This document shows, piece by piece, positions 17,278 to 29,300 of a stretch of DNA of 64,000 nucleotides. The notes beneath the pieces were generated by a model. The model searched no databases. It was not told where the DNA came from and saw only the letters and a program-made list of their open reading frames with translations. The stretch is from Lactonifactor sp050944855. Lineage in GTDB: Bacteria; Bacillota; Clostridia; Lachnospirales; Lachnospiraceae. The stretch is taken from the NCBI GenBank assembly GCA_050944855.1, contig JBMNRU010000014.1, positions 1-64,000 of the forward strand, given 5' to 3'. The stretch's first letter is position 1; each line of letters begins with the position of its first letter. Made by a program: the position numbers and the translations under genes.

Positions 17278-17319
17278 ACTTTATCACTCTCCCTTAATTC
17301 AACTATCTTAAGTAAAAAA

Positions 17320-17343
17320 GACACTCCCATCCATGGAAATGTC
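17320..17343 (-). terminator. Leader terminator of the cell-wall hydrolase gene
   Basis: On the minus strand GACATTTCC pairs with GGGAGTGTC (9 bp, two G-U) around ATGGAT, then TTTTTT. It lies 43 bases before the ATG and some 200 bases after the promoter, so it can only act as a leader attenuator. Confidence 0.75.
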
Positions 17344-17545
17344 TCACTATTTCTATTTTAATCAAACGCAAAAAATAGAACTATCCCTTCTTCCCGAAAA
17401 CAAATTCATAAATTCTGAAATGGCTGTTCTCTGGCTTCGCACATTTTAATACGTTACAGTAGAGAAAACTGCACCGAACTTACCATTTACCCCTCACAAC
17501 AATTGCAAAAGACCATTCCATGCATTCTATTTTACAAGTTTTGTA
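17344..17545 (-). promoter_or_regulatory. Candidate riboswitch-type leader of the cell-wall hydrolase gene
   Basis: About 200 bases of transcribed leader lie between the promoter and the leader terminator. On the minus strand the segments CTACTGTAAC (about 17465-17450) and GAAGCCAGAGAACAGCC (about 17435-17418) have the order and look of the end of a cobalamin riboswitch core, but the P3/P4 part is not clear. Hydrolases of this type are often under c-di-AMP riboswitches; I do not see that consensus. The ligand is therefore open. Confidence 0.35.
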
Positions 17546-17546
17546 T

Positions 17547-17575
17547 ATTATACACCAATATCCAAAAAAAAGCAA
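17547..17575 (-). promoter_or_regulatory. Promoter of the cell-wall hydrolase gene
   Basis: Minus strand -35 TTGCTT (17575-17570) and -10 TATAAT (17552-17547), spacer 17 bases. It is located directly after the stop of the AraC-type gene and gives a leader of about 260 bases. Confidence 0.65.
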
Positions 17576-17582
17576 TATTTTT

Positions 17583-18443
17583 TTATGCAAACGGATTACG
17601 AATCTGTTTTCTGTACTGGCTTGGCGCAACTCCTTTACTCTTCTTAAATACCCGGTTAAAATAAGAAATTCCATTAAACCCGGCTTTAGAAGCAATCTCG
17701 GAAACGGACAGACTTGTTGTTTCCAGCAGCAAGGTCGCATAATCAATCCGTACCCGTTCAATATATTCAAAAACGGTACAGCCCAGTGTGGTTTTAAACC
17801 GGGTACACAGATAGTTTTTACTCAGGGCAACTTCTTTTGCAACATCTTCTAATGTTATATTTGCGCGGAAATTCCGATGGATATAATCAATCACCGGCCG
17901 GATTTTGTGGTAATCCGTCTGAAAATCCCCTACATCTTCCATCATTTCATTCTGTTCATGACAATGACGATATAAATTGATCACGATCTGAATAATATTC
18001 GACTTAATAGAAAGATTCCATCCTTTTTCCTGCATGGCATATTCGCTGAAAATACTTTCCATATTCCTTTTCATCTCATTATAAAAGGAATCTCTCTTAC
18101 GGATCCGATTAGCAAACATGACCTTTCTGCTAAAAAACGGCTTCAGATATTCATCCTGATCCATCTGATCCCAAATAAACCGAGGTTCAAAGATGCAAAC
18201 GGAAACTACCATATTCGAATCATCAGCAATCATCATATGTTTTTCTGAATTATTGATGACAAAAAAGTCCCCCGGCTGAACATCATACGTCCGGTCCTCA
18301 ATCACATAAACGCCGCATCCTTTATCCACATAGTCAATCTCCAGACCATCATGGCAGTGCATACAGCCCTGCATACCATCCTGATGCATAAGCTGAAACT
18401 CCATTCCCTCCTGAAAGGAATACTCATCTTTAATATAGTACAT
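17583..18443 (-). CDS. AraC-family transcriptional regulator
   Basis: A 286-residue regulator with an N-terminal cupin-like sensor (about 15-110; H-x-G-L-E-I-D-Y and G-D-F-F-V-I-N segments) and a C-terminal double helix-turn-helix of AraC type (about 185-283; the closing motif F-N-R-V-F-K-K-S-K-G-V-A-P-S-Q-Y-R is classic). Such proteins usually sense sugars or related ligands and activate transport or surface genes. An AAAGGGG site precedes the start, and a -10 TATAAT lies shortly upstream. It is downstream of the solute-binding protein gene but separated by a terminator, so it has its own promoter. A role in controlling the neighbouring surface locus is only a guess. Confidence 0.9.
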   Translation of the reverse strand: MYYIKDEYSFQEGMEFQLMHQDGMQGCMHCHDGLEIDYVDKGCGVYVIEDRTYDVQPGDFFVINNSEKHMMIADDSNMVVSVCIFEPRFIWDQMDQDEYLKPFFSRKVMFANRIRKRDSFYNEMKRNMESIFSEYAMQEKGWNLSIKSNIIQIVINLYRHCHEQNEMMEDVGDFQTDYHKIRPVIDYIHRNFRANITLEDVAKEVALSKNYLCTRFKTTLGCTVFEYIERVRIDYATLLLETTSLSVSEIASKAGFNGISYFNRVFKKSKGVAPSQYRKQIRNPFA

Positions 18444-18525
18444 ATCTGCTTGTCCCCTTTTGCTATCCAGTCATACTCTGCTTTCCGCATTTTTGATTAT
18501 TATAGCAGATTTTATCAAAAAGAAA

Positions 18526-18563
18526 AACCCGCAATTGGCTCACAATACCACCATTTGCGGGTT
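18526..18563 (-). terminator. Terminator after the solute-binding protein gene
   Basis: A 13-bp stem with one mismatch (AACCCGCAA-type arms) is followed on the minus strand by TTTTTCTTTTTG, right after the stop codon. Confidence 0.8.
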
Positions 18564-18572
18564 CCTCCAAGG

Positions 18573-20258
18573 CTATTTTACTTTGATTTTATTCACATTC
18601 TCCATCCATACACCGCCAGGACGCATATCATAACCGCTTAAATCTGCGGAAATAGAGAAAAATCCTTTTTCTCTGGCAAACGGAATAATGGGAAGATCCT
18701 CCGCCATCGCCTGATTCATTTTCTCCAGATTCTGCTTGTAATCAGCAAATGTATAGCTGCTTCTGAACTTGTCAAGAGCTGTTTCCAACTGTTCTGTCTG
18801 AATTCCCGTAGACAATGTATCCCGGTCAGACATTAGCTGCTCCAGTGAAGTAACAGTAGGCTCTATCTGCATAGAGGAAAAATAAAGATCATAAGTTCCA
18901 TCTGAAAACAGGGTTTTCATATAATCATCTTCACTCAGTTTACTGATCTCCAGCTGAATTCCTACAGCATCCAAATCTGTCTTTAACTGATCCGCAGCCA
19001 TATTCTGCCATTCATCGTCTTCTCTGACAGGAAGCCGCAGAAGAATCTCTTCGGCGCCAAGTGTCTTAGCAGCGGAAGCCACCTTTTCCTTAGCCTTCTC
19101 CTGATCATAAGAAATTCCGCCCTTCTTGGAACCTCCAGGGATACAAAAATCTGTTTTTTCTGCAATAGAAGCAACCGCTTCGTTTTCAAAGAACGCTTCT
19201 TTATTAAAAGCAGCGGCTATTGCCTGGCGTATCTCCGTATTAGAACCATAAATGCTCTTGTTATTGAACCCGATAAAGTCAATGACATTTCCCGGCTTTT
19301 CGTACACGGTAAAAGACTCTACATCGTAGATTTCCTTAAAAGCCGCGGTTCTGGAATTATAATAGATCACATCGATCTCGCTGTTTTCCATAGCAGCCAG
19401 AGTATCATAATAATTCACATGAAGAAACTGAATCTTTTTAATATCTTTGGCCTTCGCACGGCTGTTTTCATTCACCTGCAGAAAAGTCCTGCTGCTGTTC
19501 GGCTGATCTAACAGCACATAGGGTCCTGTTCCAATCCCTTTCGAGCGAAAATCATCTATTTGGGCAAACGGATGATCCGATGTCAGATCTACAATATCTC
19601 TCTTCTGAACACGAGTCTCCAAGACCTGCAGATTTTCCGGAGAAGGTGTAGCAAACAAAAGCTTTACTGTATTCTCATCCACTACCTGTATGCCAGGCAT
19701 ATCATAATTTTCCGCAGTATAAAGTTCCGGTGTCATCCCTTCCAGATTCTGATAACCGCTCCCGGGTTCTGTTCCGTGCATAAAAGCGGCAGCTGCCAGA
19801 GATGCATAGACATCGTCTGCTGTCATCTCACTGCCATCACTGAACTTAATGTTGTTCTTTAAATGAATGGTAAATTCTTTGCCATCTTCTGAAATATCCA
19901 CTTTTTTTGCCAGTACAGCAGTATAACTTCCGTCACTTTCCTGCTGCATAAGGGGCTCAAATACCAAGTCACTGATCTGCATGTCCTGATCCGTCTGTGC
20001 AAATACAGGATTCACCTCGCCAGTCATGGCATCCGCAGCCACGATCAGCGTTTCTTTTCGTTCGCCTTCCTTCTGTACGGCTGAAGCATTTCCTTTTTTT
20101 ACCTGAACCAATTCCTCGCTGCTTTGATACATAAGAAAGACAACGAGAAATACTACTGCTGCCAGAATGACCAGCGCTGCCGCCCACTGCTTTTTCGACA
20201 GTTTCCGGAAGCGTTCTCCAATCTCTTTCATCCTTTTATTTTCCTGCTGCTCAGTCAT
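18573..20258 (-). CDS. Family 5 extracellular solute-binding protein, membrane-anchored
   Basis: A 561-residue protein of the peptide/nickel-type substrate-binding family (SBP_bac_5). Residues 1-27 are charged and cytoplasmic, followed by a single membrane segment (about 28-46, WAAALVILAAVVFLVVFLMY) without the lipobox Cys usually used for anchoring. The rest is the binding domain; the family pattern is visible in PVFAQTDQDMQISDLVFEPL and the DGSEMTADDVYASL-like segment. No permease or ATPase genes are near, so it is not part of an evident ABC operon. It begins 70 bases after the giant surface gene with a GGAGG site, suggesting co-transcription; ligand unknown. Confidence 0.85.
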   Translation of the reverse strand: MTEQQENKRMKEIGERFRKLSKKQWAAALVILAAVVFLVVFLMYQSSEELVQVKKGNASAVQKEGERKETLIVAADAMTGEVNPVFAQTDQDMQISDLVFEPLMQQESDGSYTAVLAKKVDISEDGKEFTIHLKNNIKFSDGSEMTADDVYASLAAAAFMHGTEPGSGYQNLEGMTPELYTAENYDMPGIQVVDENTVKLLFATPSPENLQVLETRVQKRDIVDLTSDHPFAQIDDFRSKGIGTGPYVLLDQPNSSRTFLQVNENSRAKAKDIKKIQFLHVNYYDTLAAMENSEIDVIYYNSRTAAFKEIYDVESFTVYEKPGNVIDFIGFNNKSIYGSNTEIRQAIAAAFNKEAFFENEAVASIAEKTDFCIPGGSKKGGISYDQEKAKEKVASAAKTLGAEEILLRLPVREDDEWQNMAADQLKTDLDAVGIQLEISKLSEDDYMKTLFSDGTYDLYFSSMQIEPTVTSLEQLMSDRDTLSTGIQTEQLETALDKFRSSYTFADYKQNLEKMNQAMAEDLPIIPFAREKGFFSISADLSGYDMRPGGVWMENVNKIKVK

Positions 20259-20273
20259 ATTTCCTCCTTTTCA

Positions 20274-20307
20274 AACCGGCACCGTACTTTTTTGTCCGGC
20301 GCCGGTT
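20274..20307 (-). other. Stable hairpin between the giant gene and the solute-binding protein gene
   Basis: An 11-bp stem (AACCGGCGCCG with CGGTGCCGGTT, one G-T) with a 12-base loop. There is no T-run after it, so it looks more like an mRNA-processing or stabilising hairpin than a terminator. Confidence 0.5.
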
Positions 20308-20328
20308 CTATTGCTTTTGTCAATCTCT

Positions 20329-23300
20329 CTACTGCTCTTTGTCTTTCTTCTTTCTTCGTTTCCAAACGATCAGCATCAAAACGCTGCCGCTTATAACGAA
20401 AAGTATCAATGCAAGTCCCAGATTATTGGGATCACCTGTACGAACAAACTGCATTTTTTCTTTTATTTGTTTGTAATAATCCTTGACGATAGATATCTCA
20501 GATTCTTCCGGCTCCGGTTTTGGTTCTTCCGGTTTCGGTTTTTCAGGTTCCGGTTCCTCTGGCTCCGGAATAATATAAATTCCGGCATCCTTTGTCAGAT
20601 CATCATGGACATGAACGTAACGAATAAATTCATTTACCATCTCAAATCCATCAAAAATCTCAAATTCCCGTCCAAGAGCTATCCGGTAATTGCCTGTCGT
20701 CATACCAACAGCATCTCCGATGCCATTTTCCATGGTATCTGCACTGGCTCCCTTTAACAGTTCCTGTTCATCAGACTCTTCCTCTGACATATTCATCTGG
20801 ATGTTATATCTTCCGGGCACTCCTGTCAATACATCGCCAATCTGGATTTCGCCTTCTGCATACTGCTCCAGCACTCCGACTCTGGCGTCAATAAACAGAT
20901 TAGATGGACAGAAATCCTGATTCGTTTCATCCGACAATTCCTTCGTAAACTCCGTCCAGTAATTAACCTTCGTACCAGGCTGACGAATCTCTGCCCGATA
21001 ACGGTATACCATCATTTCACCGGTTTCCTCATCGGTACCGATCACAGGAACCTTAAACTGATAGTTTCCTTCACTGTCCGTAATGGCCTTCATATCCGGA
21101 ACTCTTTCCCAAAGTCCTTTTCTGACTTCTTTTCCGGTGATCACAATATCGGATACCGGTGTTTCCAGATAATTATCCAGTGTAATCTCCACATCCGGTT
21201 CTGTGTTCTCTGACAGTTCATAGGTGTAAGTCTCGTATTCTGCGTTAGGATTATACCGATACAGCACTACCTCGGCGCCGGAAAGTCCATTTTCTCCTCT
21301 TTCCTGTACACCATTTCTGTTTGTATCCTCCCAGACGCGGTCTCCGATCTCTGCCTCGTTTTTAAAGGTCAGCAGACCAATAAACTTATTGCGTACCCAG
21401 GTTCCGCCGTCACGCTCCGGATTTTTGCTCTGATATACTTTGTAATTACCATCGTAAATATTATCCGGTTTTTCCAACTCGACTGCCATCCGGAAGGAAT
21501 CTGTAATTCCGATCTCCTTCCTGTCTTTGCCGTACTTCTGAAGACTCGCTTCGTAGCCCTCACCCGTCAGCCAGCCGGCATCTGAGTCGGTCTCATCCTT
21601 TGTATTGTCATTTACATCACGGTAAGTAAAGTCACCATGCCAAAGCTCTTTTTCAATCATCAGACGATACTGATATGGCTCTGTCTGGGTTGGCCGCTTT
21701 GTTTTGTCCAGAATCGGCACATCGCCAAAGCTGTAATGTCCATCGGATCCGGTTCGGTAGGAAGCCGGCGAGAATGCAAAGGTATTGATCTGAATCTCCA
21801 GTTCTCTGATCCGGTTTTCCCGGGTTTCTATCTGATATCTGATATCCAGATAGTTCTGGTAAAGAATACCCTGCTCCTGCTGCAAACCGCTAATCGTATT
21901 CTGATGTCCCGTGATCTGACTATCCAGATCTGCCATCTCTCTCTGTTTGTTGGCTACTGCAGTATTGGCCTCCCTCTGATCTTTTCTGAGATCGGTTACT
22001 TCCTGTCTCTTAGCCTCCAGCTCAGTTGTCTTTCCGTCCAGTTCTGTCTGCTTTGCATCTACAGCATCCTGTGCCTGACGAATATCTTCCTCTGATGCAT
22101 CTGAGGAATTCTTCAGATCATCCAGAATCTGAGTCAGATCCGACAGTTCGCTCTCAAGCTGTGCTGCCTCATTCTCTAAAACAGTTACCTGTCCTGATGC
22201 GACACTCAGATTGTAGCTGATATCATCGTACTCATTTCTCAATACGCCCAGTTCACCGGACATAACCGTTCTCTGTGCGATCAGACCTTCAATGGTATCC
22301 TGAACACCCTGAATTTCTCTTCCCTTCGCCTCATAAGCGTCATACGCCACATCGCGGTCTACGGACAGATCAGCTATTTCTGTTTCCAGACGAAGCTTTT
22401 CTTCTTCGTAACTGTTCGTATTGTTTTTCTGATTTTCAACTTCTTGATAGAAGTAGGCCTCCATCTCTTCTGTCTTCGGAAGAATATAGATTCCGTCATC
22501 AATATAGAAGTCTTCCATCTGTTTTCCGTCTGTATCGATTCCGGCAGCCGCCAGATCGTCCAGCGTCGGCAAGGTATAATGATCCGGATTATACATAAAC
22601 AAACTTACATATTTTCCGTCCGGTGCGATCACCGATTTCTTTTCCTCATCAGTGAGAGGCAAGGTCATTTCCGGATCTATATCTTCTTTCTCATCCAGAT
22701 CTCCGATCCTGTACTGAAGTGTGACAATAACATCCGCCACGCCTTCATCCTTTTCCTCATCATACAGACCGTCGTAAGTATAACGTCCGTTAATCTTTTC
22801 CAGATCGTTCCATACAATTCCATCGATCTTACTCTTTGCATAAGGCACAAGACCTGCATCTACATAAGATTCTGACCGAAGATCTGAAATATCATAGCCG
22901 CCTATGATGTTGGAACCAGAGGTTTCATCTGTTTTCTTACACAGAATATAAAGGGTCTCCTGCTCAAATACAGTAGGATCAAAGTCCTTAAATACCGCAT
23001 GATCATGGATCTCATTACGGTCTCTGTGATACATCCAACCGTCTTCTGCCAGGTTGCTGTCCACCTTGTCCACATCAAAATCAGCCGGCGGGTTCATCTT
23101 GTCCCCGTGGAACTCTGTCAGTGTATATCCTGCAAGCAGCTCCGGCACATAGATCCGGTAGCCGGTCAGATAACTCTGATCGTTCTGCTGAATGCTGGAT
23201 GGAATGCTGAACAGATACTGTCCTGACTTCGCATTCGTATACTGGTAACGCATACCCGGATGCGTTCCGTCCGTGGATTCCGGAGCAAATTCCCAGCCTC

Positions 23301-26300
23301 CGCCGCTATTTTGCATAATCGGCTTCCACTCACCGACCTTGTCATCCTCTCCATCCGGTACCCATGCATATGGATACAGCTCGATGCGGACATTTCCAAT
23401 GCCCCTTTCTTCATTACTTTCATGAAGATTGTTGAGATTTGCCTGGTTTGACTGCGGTGATGCACTCATATCATCCCAGACAATACCGCCCAGGAATACT
23501 TTCAGAGCTGAGATAAAGCCCATATCCAGAGTCATATTCTCTTCATAGTAAAGTACATGTCCGGTATCCGGATCTGTCACAGGTATCTGATTTGCCATAT
23601 CCGGCTTAAATGCCTTAATCTGCCTGCTGTCCATATCCAGATTGTTATAGAAACTGTCGATCTCCGGTTCGTTGGAATAACAGTAGGAGGTCGGCTTGTA
23701 CTGCTCTCCTGTTACCGGATCCGTAGGCGTTTCCGGCTTCACGATATAGTATTTCGTCGGATTGATGTAATTAAACACATATTTTCCATCTGCATCTGTA
23801 ACGGTTGTCATCGGCTCACCATGCATATCCGTAGCCAGAACCGGCAAACCATTTTTAAGGATCATGCTGCCGTCTTTATCTGCCTCATAGACATTGATGG
23901 TTACACCGGCCAGCGGTTTTTCTTTCACGTCTCCTTCATACTCAGGGTTCAGCACGGTCTGATAAATACCGTCGTAATTCGTATCCGCATACAGAGTCGG
24001 ATCCTCATCCGGTGCATCCAGGGAATCTACCCAGGCATAACCGCCATAACGTACCGGAAGTCCGATTCCTACATCGTAGGAGGTGCTGTCCTGATCGTAG
24101 CGTACCCATGCTTCTCCTTCTGTTTCCACTGCCTCGACCTTAACCGTGGTCTTTGTCTGGAATGTCAGGCTGGAGAAGGAACCGCCGCTGTTTTCCGGTG
24201 TATAGGTTGCCATAGGAACCTTCTGTACACCAAGCTCCTGCGTGGTCAGTCCATAATGATTATATTCCTCCGGCATAGTAAAGCGAAGTGTATACTCTCC
24301 AGGCTGAAGATCCGGCAGGATGTAATAGCCCTGGTTTCCATAGTAGTCGCTGCGTGTCACACAGGACACCGGTCCGTACTGGGACGGAGCGACTGCATAA
24401 CCGGTGGAACCTTCCACAGCCGGTTCTCCGGTATTCGGATCCAATACGGTATAGGTTCCGTCCGATCTTGGAACCGGATTGACAGCCTGACCATCCTGGT
24501 TCATGTAATATTTTCCATTCGGTGACATCAGTTCTACCTTCACACCGTTGATACCGGGATCCGGAAGCAGATTTCCATCTGCGTCAGTGCCCCAGTCAGG
24601 CTCATAACTGATATTGCCCTCTGGATCCATCACCCTCTTCCGTTTCGGAAGCGGTCTGTTTAAAAGGTTCTTTCCATCATAATCAGGAATCTCATAAGTT
24701 ACTTCATTCTGAATACCATCATTGTTGGCATCCAGCCATACATAATCACCAATATAGCCGCGGCCCGCCGGCGCATTAACAAATACGGTTACCTCCGCTT
24801 CTGATGCATTCTGGGTACCAGGGTCATTGCCGGCCAGGTTTCTCATCTCATACGTTCTTGCAAAGGAGTTCACGGCACGGTAAGAACTGATCTGATTCTT
24901 TACCAGATCTGAGTTCGCACTCTGCTGTCCTGCAAATACAGGAAGATTCAAAGGCGTTTCCATCTGATACCGCAGAGTCAGAAGCAAATTATTATCCAGC
25001 TTCACATCCGGCTGATCAAAGCTTAGCCAGAACTGACGCAAATTCCTGGAAATCCTATTATATCTCTCCGGATCTGTGTCCTTCATAGCCAGAAGTTCTT
25101 CCAGCTTGATATTATTTTTAGTGATATCAAATTTTTCACTTGATACACTAAGCGGCGGCTGATATCCGGCTCCATTCATTACAGAACGTGCTACCTGTGC
25201 ATAAAAGCCTGGAGATGTCCTTGTGGACACATCAAACGTATCCCCAAAGAACCGACCCGGTTCAATACTTCCGTCTTCCTGTTTTACTACAGGTCCTACC
25301 CAGATCGTATATGCTGCCCTTCTTTGTGCCTGCTCCAATGTCAGATCATTCTCCGTCAGATACTTCTGTGACGTCATATATTCTTCAATAGGAACATCTC
25401 TTCGGCTTCCGTCTTCCTCCTTCACATCTACTACCAGTTCCATACTTTCCGGAATAATCCATGGACTGTATTGTGAACCTCTATCCCTTCCTTTTCCATT
25501 TTCAATGGTAGTAATAATGGTATCTCCTACATTAGGAAGGATATCAAACATCATAGGATAGGTAAGAGAAGCTGTAGACGCTTCTGTCTCATTGGTGATC
25601 ATATTTCTGTAATAATACGTCTCACCTTCCAGCAAAGGTATCGGCGCGGATACACCAGGTACGGTATCGGAAAGAAGCGATCTGACACTCTTCAGGCCTC
25701 GGAAACTGTTAGGAACAGAATATCCTACAGGCGTAGAAATTACCGTAATCATACGGTCACTGGTACTGCTGTCCCGGTCGAAGTCGTTGTTGTCCACAAT
25801 CATACTATAGGTAACACTTTCCATATCCATGCGCTGATGGGGATCCAGGGTACCTGTCAAGCCTGTGCCGTAAGCGTTTGTGATCTTATGGGAATCACTC
25901 GCATCTGCATCCTTAATATCGGTTCTCATCAAATATTCAATAACAATTCGGTCTCCCGGTCTCAGCTTTCCGGCAAACTTAAATCGAATTCGATTTCCAT
26001 CGAAAATTGCTTCTACCGGTCCTTCCAGAACAGTCCCCGGATCAGGCGCTCCGCCATCTTTGGATACTACCTTATAGGTCCAGTAAAGCGGCTGATCGTT
26101 TCCGTAAGCCTGCGTTGTCTGATAATTTCCGCTCATAACATGAGAATCCACGATCTCTTCATTCGGCTTATACTGGAACAGCGTCGTATCTTTGGAATAA
26201 TACAGTGTCTGTGGAATTTCCATGATAATTTCCGGATCCGTCAGAACATCCGCCAACTGATACGGATTTTCAATATCTTCCTGTTTCATGTTATCCAAGG

Positions 26301-29300
26301 TAACCGTATACTTCAAAAGATTACTGTTCGCATTTACCGCAATACTGTCATTCCATGCATAATAAGCATTCGGATTAGTACTGGTTCTCGGATTATAACG
26401 CAGATACTGAGAAGTAATCGCCAACTCCAGAATCGCATTCTCACTGGTCAGACCCATTCCGGCACGGGCATCCTCCCACAGATGAACAATCTGATTGTCT
26501 CCGTATGCTCCGTACATATCCGCAAAATCTGCAGTATAGGTTACGTTAGCCGACCGGGAATTTGTCTTCATCTGAATGTGCATAGCGTTATTGCGCACGC
26601 TGTTGGCTGTATCCTTAATCTCATCCGATCCATCTTTAAACTCATCCATGTGAAGCGGGTTCTGACCCTTTCTCTGCTGAGCCTTCTGCTCGCTCAGGGA
26701 AAGATTGTCATAATCCAGATTAGGATCCTTAATATCACTTAAATACTGCTGTCCTTCCAGATCCGGATCTGCATCTACATCTACTCTAAATCCTGCCGGG
26801 ATCGGATAGTTCATAGGATCATCGGTGGTGACCATCCACATTACCTGATTAATATCTTCTTTTTCCTTCGTGATCACGGAATCCGGTGTGCCAGCCGGGA
26901 ACAGATCTTCAATCATAAGCTCTGTATTCGGTCTGGTGATCGTCTCTTCACCGGTCATCGGATCCGTAGTCCGGATCTGATACGGTGCACTGCCCAACTT
27001 CTTCCAAACACGAGTTCCATCCGCATATTCGGCATCCAAATCATCAATCTTGGTAATTTTTAGTCTCTGATCCTTTGTCCGTTCTCTGCTGGTGTAGTAG
27101 ACAGAGATTTTCAAATGATCGCCAAGGTTTTTCACATAATCTGCATTATCCTCTCCATATGGATCCACAACTGTATCAGGAATCAGCCATACACCGGTAC
27201 TGATGCTTTCCACCGTATTAACGATCTTCGTTCCTGACTCTATCGTTACATCCGTATTGGAATTTCTCGGACTCTGCGCCGCGTAAAGAGGCAGATCATT
27301 TACTACATAAAGAGCATTGACATTTCCGCTGAGGAATCTGGCTTCGCCCAGATACATATTGATGAAATCCTCGCCTCTGTATACAGGCTCAATCGGACCA
27401 CCGATAGACGGCCGTACCGTTCTATTCGTATCTACACGAAGAATACTTTCAGGAGGAGCCGCCATCTTAAAGCCGTAGGAAGTATCATACGCATATCGTT
27501 CACTTCCGCACTGCCCCTCGTCTGCCTTCTGGTTCAGGCTTGCCCGGTTCTCCCGCAGAGTTTCCAGCAGATAATCCTCTGACACATCTCCCGCACTGCT
27601 TCCATCGCCATCGTGGAAGAAGAACGGTTTGCTGTCGTCACTGTCGGATACCTCTACCAGCTTTTTGCCGTCTTTATCATACCCACTATAATATTTTACA
27701 GAATCTTTATACTGATCATCCAGGTATGTATTTCCCGCCGTACTGCCTGACAGAGGAAGAAGTCTCAGCTTCGTCACAATGACTGTGTCTTCGTCTTTGC
27801 CCTCCTCTACCTTTTTGTTATACTCTTCTGCTACCTGATTATAAGCAGTCAGATAATCTGTATTTTCCTGAATCAGACCGGCAAAATTTCCATCCAATTG
27901 ATCCAGATTGATCAATACTTTATTAAAATAGGTCTGAAGCGTTTCACCATCCTGGAAAAATTCCTCATAACTGCCGTTTTCCATTGGGATGTCACTGACT
28001 CTGGCGCGGATCTTTAACTTGAATTTCGCACCGCTTCCCAGCCAGCCGTCCGGTCTTTCCCCGTGAGCAACGGAATTATAGGTGTTCTGTTCCGTATTAC
28101 CATTAAAGGAGTCTCCGCTTCCCGGTGGAATCACCGTAATACTTACAAATTTCTCATTATCCATAGTGCCGTTATTCTTCGGCACCGGAGAGTTATCCAG
28201 AATCGTCCAGCCTTCTGCTTCCGCCTCTTCACGACTCAGAAGTCTCGTCGTTCCGTCCTCCTCATATACCTCCAGCGCGATCACTCTGTCATAAGCCAGA
28301 ATCTCCGGCAGATAATCGGAAAATACAAAAGCTCCGTGGGCCACATGGCCGCTTTCCGACATTTTCTGACTTCGCAGTGCCATCTGTGCATCATAGTTTC
28401 TGGAAGAATCCCAGTTCACAAGATTATAGTAACTGGAATCCCATCCCGGAACCTGTGCTATCTCTCTGTCAGTATTCTCATAAACCATATCGTTTGCCGA
28501 TGCAGACGGTGTATTATGTACCGTAATGCTAAACCAGATTCTGTCACCGTAGCTTACCGGATTGTCAAGAAAAGTTCTCTCATCCGGATTTTCTTCATAG
28601 TCAGAATGGCTCCGATTGCCTTCCGGATCGATCACTTCTGATTCTGGCAATTCCCTGCCCTGATAATCCGGAGAACCGTCATTTTCGCCAATTCCGGCAG
28701 ACTTCTTGTCTAACGCAAGCTCCTTCTCCAGAGAGATTCTCGGATTCTTTGTATAAATATACAGTGTATTGGACAGGAAGGTATCGGTTATCTGTGTACC
28801 GTTGCTGTTTTGGTCAACCACACCGTTTCCGTCGATGTCTAACAGCGCATAGCCATATTCCAGGGCTGTCCTGTCCTGATAGTCCTCAAAATTCTGATTG
28901 TCAGACTCATCGTGACGTTCCATTCGGCCGATAAACTCTACGGTCTTTTCATCCTTCGTATACTCCTTGATCCGTCCATTGATACCGGTACTGTCTAAAC
29001 GTGTATCAGGCACTTCATGATACCTTCCACAATATCGTTCACCGCAGTATATGCCGGACATGTAGTATCGAATGCTGTCAGTACCCACATCGAAAGGATT
29101 CTTTGCAAATCCGCTTTCTTCTAATCCTCTTTCAGCGTCATCCCTGGTATCTGTGTAATACTTAAAGGATGGTACCTTAGAAGATATGAAGCTTCGATCC
29201 TGCTGCCATCTCTCCAGATAGTCTGTATTCAAACCATCTTCTGTGTCATACTCCGGCATGGACACGGCCATTACCTTAAACTGCACGCTTAAGTTGTCAT

